A stretch of DNA of 64,000 nucleotides from Salticus scenicus. Lineage: Eukaryota; Arthropoda; Arachnida; Araneae; Salticidae. The notes under the pieces were generated by a model that did not search any database, was not told the DNA's origin, and saw only the letters and a program-made list of their open reading frames with translations. A program made the translations under genes and the position numbers. Where the stretch lies: positions 380,823,887 to 380,887,886 of the forward strand of contig OZ005649.1 in assembly GCA_963930645.1 (NCBI GenBank). Reading direction: 5' to 3'. Shown here piece after piece: positions 54,875-64,000 of this stretch (within the stretch, counting starts at the first letter, position 1; every line of letters starts with the position of its first letter).

Positions 54875-56032
54875 ATAATATATGTATGTTTATACTTTTT
54901 TTCTTAATATACATTTTGTCTTAGGAAATGAAATTAAATATGAAACAGTGATAGTTTGAAAAGTTTCTTACATTTCCGCACATTGACAGAGTGCAAATTC
55001 AAAATTTTGAATTTTGGTATATATTGCTCTACTTCTGAAGTAAAGTCTATAGCTTTTGGTAAATCAATCTAAAATTTGTATGTAGATTTCAAACATAAAA
55101 TCAGGTTTATTGTGATTTTCAAGTGTTGAGCTTGCCCCCTTTGATTGCACTTGCCTCACACACCTTGTAAGGAATGGAATTCCAACTTTATTTATCTATA
55201 TGGGGGTAAGTAAGGCTGGAATTCCATCAAGGGCATCAATTCCAATCAAGGCGGGAGAAAGAAGTATTATCAAAAGTCATTATCACAATTCTTCCTGATT
55301 CTAAACTAGGACGTAAGATCGAACTGAGTTTTGATTTTGATTACTACAGTATTCAACACTGCCAAAGGGATGTTGCCTATTTTTGATTTGCTGTTATTAA
55401 AATGATGTTACCTAATTTTGATTTCCATATTATATTTGGTATTCGTATTATATTATTATTACCTGATTTATTATTTTACGTTTTCAAATGTCAGAGTTCT
55501 CCTTCAACCTAATACAAATAATTGGAAAATTTTTTTTCTTTTCAGCGAAATTTTTCCAGTTTTTGTTTCTCTTACATTTACCCCAACTTTATATTGCACG
55601 TTTAAAATCATACCATAATTAATAAAATATTTTTGATTTAGTATAAGAATCTACAGAGGGCTACCAGCAGCAAATACCAATGCAAGTACTTAATTCTGTT
55701 ATGAGTTTTGTAAATTTTTGAAGCTCTTTGTTGTTATGCAATTCTGTCAAATTTTGTAAAATGCTTGCGCAGGTGTACGGAAAAGTCCACCATTGTGTTA
55801 CGAGTTGAAATGTTTTTAAAATTTGAAAAATTCCCGTCCCCATGAAGGTTTTCACCATCTAGAATTCTGATTTACACATGCCTTAATGTAGATTTACATG
55901 CCTCTTAATCTTTTATGTGGATATAGTTGGCCAAGGTAGCGCTAGCCTTAAACCATGGGGCAAATATAACCTCGAAACACAAAATTTTCATAATTATTTT
56001 CCCCTTTCAGTAACGCATTGTTAAACTCTAAA
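54875..56032. other. Gene-free stretch
   Basis: No supported gene. A 65-codon minus-strand frame at 55661-55858 lies in a less AT-rich patch but has no motif I recognise. The patch at 55120-55330 (GGAATTCCA words) is also unassigned. Confidence 0.4.
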
Positions 56033-56593
56033 TCTTATACTATTAAGTGAGCAATATGTGTATATTTCACTGATCTCGAAAACGGTAGCTCGGACAGTCA
56101 CGAGATTTAACACATAGGTGCCCCCCAAAGGGTCATTGTGCACATCGAAGTCAGATTTTCGAATTTTTGATTAGTTTTTTCTTAATTAATTAAAATGTAA
56201 AAATAATAACCTTCTAATTTCTGATAAAAAAGCCATTTAAATTTTAACATTTTATCCATAATTTAATTGCTGCCAATTTTTTTTTCGACAAAATAATAAT
56301 AATTAAAAAAAAAAAAAAAAAAAAAAAAACGTACATTTATTTAAAATGAGGAAAATAAATCAGAAATATTAGAAAATAAATTAGAAATATCAGTCGCATC
56401 GTTACAAATAAGATACCAAATGAAAGTGAAAATTTTTGTAAATCCGACGCATTAAACAGCTTATCAATCGGATGATTAGTTTTTTCTTAATTAATTAAAA
56501 TGTGAAAATAGTAACCTTCTAATTTCTGATAAGACATTTAAATTTTAGCATTTTATCCATGATTTAATTGTTGCCAATTTTTTTTTCCGACAA

Positions 56594-56652
<59 letters not shown>

Positions 56653-57957
56653 GTACATCTTATACTATTAAGTGAGCAATATTTGTATGTATATTTCACT
56701 GTTCTCGAAAACGGTAGCTTGGACAGTCACGAGATTTAACACAAAGGTGCCCCCCGAAGAATCATTGCGCACATCGAAGTCAGAATTTCGAATTTCTGTT
56801 TAGTTTTCTTTTAATTAATAAAAATATGAAAATAATAAGCTAATAATAGCAAAAAATTAGCCATTTAAATTTAATCTATAATTTAATTGTTGCCAAAAAA
56901 TAAATAAAAAATAAAAAATAAAAATAAAATACGAGTTTATTTTTTTTTCCAACAGGAAAATAAATACATTTATCTAAACATGAAAAATACTAACATACTA
57001 CTGATCGCAGAGCTTCCAAATTTGGCATATAGGTACCTGGGACCCTACAGGTGTGCACCTCATCGAGATTTTTTCGAATTTCGAATTTGAATTTTTTAAA
57101 TTAATGTTTTTTCGATTTTAAACATTGGCTTTTATGTTTCATTTTTCATGAATTTATTCTTCGATTGTAATCGCCTGCGTATCTTAGCAACGGCTATATT
57201 ATGCAATTTTCTTTTATTTAATACATTTATTTGAGGGCGAATCTTTTTTCTCTTTTTAATTTATTATATTTATTGAAAATAAAATGGTAATGCAGTAGAA
57301 AAAATTAAATATATTAAATTTAAAATTTAAAATCGTATTAATAACAGTTATGTTTATGTATAATTTTTGTAGTATAACAACAATTATTTTTCATTTGTTA
57401 ATTTAATTTCTTTAAAAGTTTTTTTTTTTTTTTTTCTAATTTATAGTATTTGTCAGGAAATAATGGTAGTATATAGTAGAAAGGATTAAACTGATTGGAA
57501 TTTATTTGTTTATTATGTATTTAATTCATTCTAAAAGAAAATCTACTTTTTTATTTTATTTCTTTACATTGGTCGGAATCAAATTGTAATACAGTGTAAA
57601 TAGCATGAGCAATAAAACACTTGGTTCAAAAACTAAAATATTTAATAGACGCTGCGATACAGTTATCTTTAAAATCGTAGTTCTTAAATAATGGCAGACC
57701 CACCTATCGTCAATAAATACCCATATTGAAATACACAGGAAAGAGATTTCTGCAGGCAGTGGGAACCTATTCTCGATACAGTGTGGGCAGAGAAAGAGCT
57801 GCCGTAGTCAGCGAGTACCCGATGCGAGATCTAGAGCGATTCCAATGTAATTATTTTTGTTTTTATTTATAATGTGATGTGAAAAATAAATAATGATCCA
57901 ATTCTTTTAGAGATTCATTTAAATATAGTGGCCAGCGAAGCGGGCGTAGCCTGCTAG
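56033..57957 (+). mobile_element. Non-autonomous Helitron with duplicated 5' part
   Basis: The 5' end TCTTATACTATTAAGTGAGC lies directly after an A at 56033 and again at 56658. Each is followed by ATATTTCACTG.TCTCGAAAA and GACAGTCACGAGATTTAACA, a familiar arthropod Helitron start. The 3' end at 57957 reads GCGAAGCGGGCGTAGCCTG then CTAG, followed by T. Insertion between A and T with no target duplication fits Helitrons. A block at 56170-56300 repeats at 56472-56600, and an AAT microsatellite fills 56594-56649. No Rep/helicase is encoded. Confidence 0.7.
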
Positions 57958-60572
57958 TAGTTTATTGTATAGTTTATTGTATGTATATTAATACGCAAAC
58001 GTGAAATTTCTTGTATGTTTTTAGCTTATTTTTTAATTACTCGGAGAGTGGGGACTTAAAAGTAGTGTTGTTTGGAAGGTATGTTTAATGTTGGATACAG
58101 AAAAAAAAATCTCATATGAAGTCAACAAAACTACCTTTATTTTTACACACATAATCTACAGATATTTAATTTTTTATAGAAGAAAGTTGTAAATTCTACA
58201 TGTGATTTTTTTTTCCTTAAGCGCAAAACAATGGCTTATAATTATATTACCTGGATATTTTTCTTGTTTATTTTTGCTTGCCTAATAACAGAAGTCTATA
58301 ATTTTACTTATTTAATATTTTTTAACTGTTAACATATTGTTTCGATATAGATAGTGCAAAGGTGAACTTTTATTTGTCGGATTTAGGGGTTCATAAGCAT
58401 ATGCATCGTCATTTTAATAAGTAAAATTGATCTTTTTTTTTTTTTTCCATGTCTATGAATAAATCGATTGAGTTTCGACCACTAGGTAATACTAATAATT
58501 TTAAAAAGCCTTTTTGTTCTTTTTTTTTTTTTTTTTTTTTTTTAATGCCTTAAGAATTTTAGAAGATCCTAAAAAGGTTTGTATTTTTAACAATGTATCA
58601 AATGTATGTAAGTAAGTGGCAAATTTAAAAAATCGCTGAGTGTAAAATATATCAATTAGTACATGTACATGAAAAAAATTGTGTGTTTTCCCACGTTTTC
58701 GAAAGAAAAAAATTAATATTTTTTTTTTAAATAGGAAGATAAATATAAATTTCTGAAAAAGGTCCTTGCAAATGTTTCTGTATAAAATATGTCAAATCCT
58801 TCTGTTACGTTTCAAAGATAATCTTCAGAAAACCAATAAATAAAAAATGTTTATATATATATATAAATTGGAAAAAGGGAAAATATATACTTAGAGGTTA
58901 CACATGCCATATACTTTTGCATATATTTTATTATTTTATTACTACTATTTTCCAAACAATAATTTTTTAGTACTTTTAGAGTACTGAATTTTGCGAAATA
59001 TTTTTATTACACTTTTCTTAAATAAAAATTTTCTGAAGGATTTAATGCTCTAAAAATATTGCAAAATTATTGTTTGAAAAATAGTAATAACAAAATAATA
59101 AAACATAACATGACGAAAAAAAAAAAAAAAAAAATGAAATAAAAAATAGGCAAGCTTTACCCCCCCCCCCTTCCGCCACCTCTACCCCTAAACCATCAGT
59201 AATGTTTTCGCTCATATTGGCGAACTTTAACTGGAAATATATTTTTTCGTAAACACATTTATTTTTCCAGTTTCTTGCATCCTTGAAAGATATTTCACTT
59301 TCTTTTCTTGAAAAATGTCTTACGTTAATCTATTTTTTTTTAACTTTTACTTTCTGTGTAACCCAATACAATAAAATATTTACATTTTTAAGTTACATTA
59401 ATTTTCATAAACACACATAAGAATAAATCGATTGGACAAATCTACTGCAGTAACATAATCTCAAATATATGTATATATATATATTATATATTCGTTAATA
59501 TAATAAAGGCAAACTTGTGCATAAAACGTCATTGAAAATTCCGTCGATCCTTTCTGCCATAACACTGATAAAATTGGGAAAGGGTATTTTGAATCATAGT
59601 CAAATATTTAGCTCATCTTTCCCAAAACATAATTTGTATAATTCCGATAGTTTATTCTATAATGCATCCATTTGCAATATTTCCCCTTATCATGCACAGA
59701 TACATATCATTTATTAATAGCAGCGAGATTTCTAAACCTTTAATTCTCCACTTCTAAATTCCGATACATTTGTTTACAAACACTATTAAAGTAGTTGAAC
59801 CTCATTTTAGTTGATTTTCTTGCTCTACAACTCTAAAAAATGTGTGGTCTAATATCATTTCCGTACAATAATAATAATAAAAATATAGAAATTTATTTGT
59901 AACTGGTATATCTTTCTGTTTTTTCATTTATTTATTTATTTATTTATGTGAAATCACTGGCGCGTATTCTTAAACAATATCCAATGCTAAGGCAAATTAA
60001 TATCAAATTCTAAAATTAACAATAACTTATTAACTATACATATCATACAATTCTAATAAATGGCATTTATATATTTTTGACATCCATGTTTTCATTCTCA
60101 GTTTTTAAACTTCTTTAAAAAAATAATACGAATGCACAGTATTTTAAAAATAAACAGATTTTTGATATAAACATAGACATTTTTTTTTTTTTTTTAATCG
60201 TGAATAACAAGGTTTTTCACCTTTCATAAAACTAAAACATGCACTTAAATTCATTTTGAAGTTTCTTCAAAATCTCTTTTTTTTTTTTAACGATACATCT
60301 TTTCTAAATAGCATATATAATAATTAACAGAGATAGGCCTTAAGAGTTGGGTTATTATCTGTAATTGCATTAGCAAAAAAAAAAAAAATATAGATAAATA
60401 TATAAATAAATAATAATAATAATTAAACCTAGTTATTAATTAATCGCCTTAAATTTTACCCACCAACAATTCCTATTTGTCTGTTGGTTAATTTGTATTT
60501 AATTATTAGTTTAGAATATAACATTTTTTTAAACATATACGTACATTTTAATGTAGTTTTTATATATTTCAA
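57958..60572. other. Gene-free AT-rich stretch
   Basis: No supported gene in 2.6 kb. Poly-T runs lie near 58433-58447 and 58521-58543, a poly-A near 59117-59134 and a C-rich tract at 59160-59170. Confidence 0.5.
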
Positions 60573-60985
60573 CTATCAGGCTACGCTCGCTTCGCTGGTT
60601 ACTATATTTAAATGCATTTTTAAAAAATAGAATCACTATTTTTTAAATCACTTTATAAATAAATAATTATAATAATAATAATAATAATTACATTGAAATT
60701 ACTCTAAACCTCGCTTCCGATACCTGCTACCTACGGAGCGTGCTTTTCTTGCCCGCACTGCATCGGGTCTGGGGTCCCTTCCCACTGCCTGCAGAAAAGA
60801 CTTTTCCGGGCATTTATTTCAGTTTGGGTATTTGTCGACGACAGATGAAGCTGCTATTATTCAAGAACTATAATTTTAAAGATGACTGTATCTTAGCATC
60901 CATTAAATATTTAGTTTTTGAACCATATATTTGATGGCCCTTGCTCTTTACATTTTATTACTTTATATTTTCGACCAATATGATA
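60573..60985 (-). mobile_element. Helitron 3' fragment (minus strand)
   Basis: The minus-strand 3' end is GCGAAGCGAGCGTAGCCTG, followed by a mutated ATAG instead of CTAG. The body matches 57566-57957 in the opposite orientation, including the GC-richer patch with GCACTGCATCGGGTCT and CTGCAGAAAAG, then AAAGATGACTGTATCTTAGC. It is 5'-truncated. Confidence 0.75.
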
Positions 60986-61171
60986 AATTTTTAAAAAGTA
61001 AATTTTCCTTTAAAAGGAATCATTTAAACCAAAAACAAATAAATTTTAGTAAGTTTAATTTGTACTATATTACCATTTTTTCCGATAAAAGCGACAAACT
61101 GAAAAAAAAGTTCCTTGCAAAGGAGTTAATTAAATAAAGAAAAAATAAAAAGTTGTTATATTATTATAAAA

Positions 61172-61610
61172 CTAGCAGGCTACGCCCGCTTCGCTGGTCA
61201 CTATATTTAAATGAATTTTCGAAAGAATTGAATTAATATTTATTTTTTTACACCACGTTGTAGAAAAAAACTTAAAAAAAAAGAAAAGAAAAGAAACTAA
61301 AATTGCTCTAAACCTTGCTTCGGGTACCCGCTGTCTACGGCAGCTCTTTTCCCACCCGCACTGCATCAGGTCTAGGTTTCCCATGCCTGCAGAAAGATCT
61401 TTCCCGGGCACTTCAATCTGGATATTTATTGACGACAGGGGGGAACTGCTACTATTTAAGAACTACGATTTTAAAGATGACTGTATCTCAGCATCTATTA
61501 AATATTTTAGTTTTGAACCATGTATTTTATAGCCCATGCTATTTACACTATATTACGATTTGATTCCGACCAATGTAATAAAATAAAATAAAATGAAATG
61601 TAGATTTAAA
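61172..61610 (-). mobile_element. Helitron 3' fragment (minus strand), second copy
   Basis: The minus-strand end GCGAAGCGGGCGTAGCCTG is followed by CTAG (61172-61175), then T. The body repeats that of 60573-60985, for example GCACTGCATCAGGTCTAGG and TTTAAAGATGACTGTATCTC. It breaks off where the next Helitron starts at 61626. Confidence 0.75.
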
Positions 61611-61625
61611 AAATATATATATATA

Positions 61626-62097
61626 TCTGTATATATATATAAATTACGTGTCACGATGTTTGTCCGGGGTAAACTCCTAAACTAAGGAACCGATTTTAAT
61701 AAATTTTCCACACTGTGTGCAGTTTGGTCCAACTTGAGAGATAGGATAGTTTTTATCTCAATTTATTGTCACAATATTGTTTTATTGCAATTATTTGTTA
61801 ATTATAGACCTTTATTAAAGTTGCTTCAAAATATCTGTGAGTTCCATTAATTTAATTGTTGCCAAAAAAAAAAAATACGAGTTAATTTTCTTTCGACATA
61901 AAAATAAATACATTTAATCAAACGTGAACGTTAAAAAATTATAAAAAGTTAAATTATGCATCTCACGAAAATTGACGTCATAATCAATTTAAAGATTTAT
62001 ACACATTGATAAAGTGCTAATGTAGTTCTATCATAGATATAGTAATATATATAGATCTCTCATTCCCATGTTATCGTAGAAAGATTTTTGATGCCGA

Positions 62098-62128
<31 letters not shown>

Positions 62129-63086
62129 TTGGAAACAGCCATTAAGTGGTATTGGAAAAAAAAAAAAAAAAAAAAAGAAAAGAAAGAAAGAAATATGAAT
62201 TTGAAACTGTATCTGGAGTCTTCCATTCCCCTTTAGCAAATAAATTATTCATAAATTTTATTTGCTAAAATATTAGTATGTATTCCCGTGTGTATTCACT
62301 CGGGGAAAGACGGCCATATTTTGGTAAAAACGTCGTCTTTTCCCAAATGAAAAGGAATAACTTTTTTCTCCCCAATGATCACTCTATTCTATATATGCTA
62401 TACTATATCTATGAGTTCTATACGCAAGTGAAGTGTGACTCACTGACCGTCTGTGCAGCCAAGAAAAAGATTTCCTATGTTAATTGCCCACTGGATTTTT
62501 TGTAAGAAATTATTAAAAATCGAGGAAATTTATTTCCCGATTTTAATCCTTATATTTGGGTATAGATATGTATTAGTTATCGCGGGTGTTAGATTGAATT
62601 ATTTTGCTGTCAAATTCACAAAATTTTAATTTTAAATTCCAAAACTCTGTCGCCCTTGGCTTTTTTTATTATTATTATTATTATTATTTGGCGATCAAAA
62701 GCGTAACACTAAAATATACATGCCAGATGTATGCATTGTACGAAATGTAATATGTATTATTCATTGTACGTATGTATGACATGTAATATGTATTGTACGA
62801 AATATTGTTTCATATTATTCATTACTCTTTTAATATAAGTTGTTAAAATAACCATGATTTTTGAAATAAATTAAATATTTTCGCCAGATAATTTGGCGAT
62901 ATTCTTTTTTTTTTCGCCAAGGATGACAGAAATGAAATCTATTCCGCTGCAAAATATTAGTATCTTACACCAGATATTTTATTTAGACATTTGAAAACAA
63001 ATTTGACTTCAAACTATGATAGAGTATTTATCATTTTCCTTTTAATTAGTATATTATTAGTATATTAAAAAGCATGGTATATAAAA

Positions 63087-63130
<44 letters not shown>

Positions 63131-63864
63131 CTTATAATTATTCTTATCTTAATCCTCAATGTTTCCCATCTTTATTAACTTGAATTTACTATTAAAATTT
63201 TAACATACTCAAAAACTTCTCATCACTTCGTTAAAATACACTAAACTTTTCCAAAATCTTTTTCTATTTAAAATGATACATGTATTTACTTTAAATGTCC
63301 AATATTTCATAAGATTTCCAATTTTAAAGTTTTAAAATATTTATCAAATTTACTTATTTTTCTGGTTTAGCCTTATTGTTTTCCTTTTTATAACTACAGC
63401 TGTTGCCCTCTTTAAAATATTTAAAATGATGAGGTCATTTTATAGTAAAATTATCCATTATAGCATATATTATATTTCACTCTTCCATAAAAATTGATTT
63501 TAAAATCGTCTGTTCCTTTTATACTTTTATTTTAATAGAATTTTAATAGAATTTAATTTATATATTAGTCATTTTAGCAATTTTATCCAAAGTAGCATTA
63601 GAAATAATATATATCACTTCTCCATTAAAATTTATAGGACCCTACAATAAAATTAATTTGTGCTTAATATCAACACTACGAAAATTTTTATCAATCGCTT
63701 CCAAATTTTGACCTAAGTTTCAAATCTCAACCCTGTGGGTTTTTACATCGGCTACAACGTTTTCGTCTTTGTTCGTAAATAATAATTTGACTGTACTAAA
63801 TAGTTTACAGCCGTATAATTCAACGTATAACTTAGTCACAGCAACGCGTGGCCGGGTCTGCTAG
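61626..63864 (+). mobile_element. Non-autonomous Helitron, full length
   Basis: The 5' end, directly after an A, is TCTGTATATATATATAAATT, followed by ACGTGTCACGATGTTTGTCC, a start shared by many arthropod Helitrons. The 3' end is CAACGCGTGGCCGGGTCTG then CTAG (63861-63864), followed by T. Insertion between A and T without target duplication is as expected. At 2239 bp it carries no Rep/helicase and includes homopolymers near 62099-62125, 62157-62176 and 63090-63127. The frames inside are not genes. Confidence 0.85.
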
Positions 63865-64000
63865 TATATATATATAAACAAATAAATTTTAAACATTTTA
63901 ATCCTTTTTACTATGTATATACTATCATTTTTCCCAATAAATACTGTAAATAAAAAAAAATTAATGAATAAAAGTTTTTTCTTATAAAGGAATTAATAAA
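63865..64000. other. Window end, AT-rich
   Basis: A short TA microsatellite next to the Helitron end and plain AT-rich sequence. Confidence 0.5.

Noticed and set aside
55661..55858. 65-codon minus frame in a less AT-rich patch
   Set aside because: No recognisable family in any frame, and no splice or promoter support.

Overview
This is a strongly AT-rich, intron-type eukaryotic window with almost no host coding sequence. It is a transposon graveyard: autonomous and non-autonomous DNA elements, LTR elements, Penelope-like elements, Helitrons, a tRNA-derived SINE, several tandem arrays and many 20-35 nt homopolymer runs. The mix (Tigger, Tc1, mariner, piggyBac, hAT-like, Helitron, Ty3, Ty1/copia, GIY-YIG Penelope, tRNA SINE) fits an arthropod nuclear genome. 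A spider or other chelicerate is my best guess from the look of the SINE and Penelope relics, but the sequence alone does not prove it. I see no bacterial, viral or organellar signal.

Layout. 0.65-7.8 kb: a Tigger (pogo/CENP-B type) transposase on the minus strand, split by a young, structurally complete Ty3/gypsy retrotransposon (1508-6587) with near-identical LTRs, a 5-bp target duplication and one intact 1403-codon Gag-Pol frame. 8-9 kb: a full SINE and a Tc1-type transposase tail. 10.9-12.1 kb: a deleted Tigger-like element with two foldback MITEs inside it. 13-18.3 kb: further MITEs, a SINE fragment and a 460-bp palindrome. 20.2-21.2 kb: a 5'-truncated nucleolin-like RRM pseudogene. 23.8-28.1 kb: Tc1-type MITEs and a decayed LTR retrotransposon with Ty3-type integrase remains. 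30.7-44.2 kb: a cluster of an unclassified repeat family, described below, together with two broken Penelope-like GIY-YIG domains. 45.9-47.7 kb: an internally deleted piggyBac and two MITEs. 48.6-49.9 kb: a Ty1/copia relic. 51.1-52.0 kb: four tandem 226-bp units, each with the same 49-codon frame. 53.8-54.9 kb: a mini-mariner and a full SINE. 56.0-63.9 kb: Helitrons.

The most interesting signal is the 30.7-44.2 kb family. At least five copies of about 0.7-1.3 kb share one plan: a short palindrome near the 5' end, then a 12-14 nt arm; a CA/CAGA microsatellite and a conserved 3' block; then a terminal hairpin whose last strand is the reverse complement of the 5' arm. The arm sequence differs between copies, but the complementarity is kept, i.e. 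it covaries. One copy sits inside a Penelope-like gene and is flanked by a 14-bp target duplication. Several copies also carry private tandem arrays (67, 172 or about 622 bp). I cannot assign this family to a known class from sequence alone.

No gene here appears to work with another; the window is best read as nested insertions whose order can be partly reconstructed.
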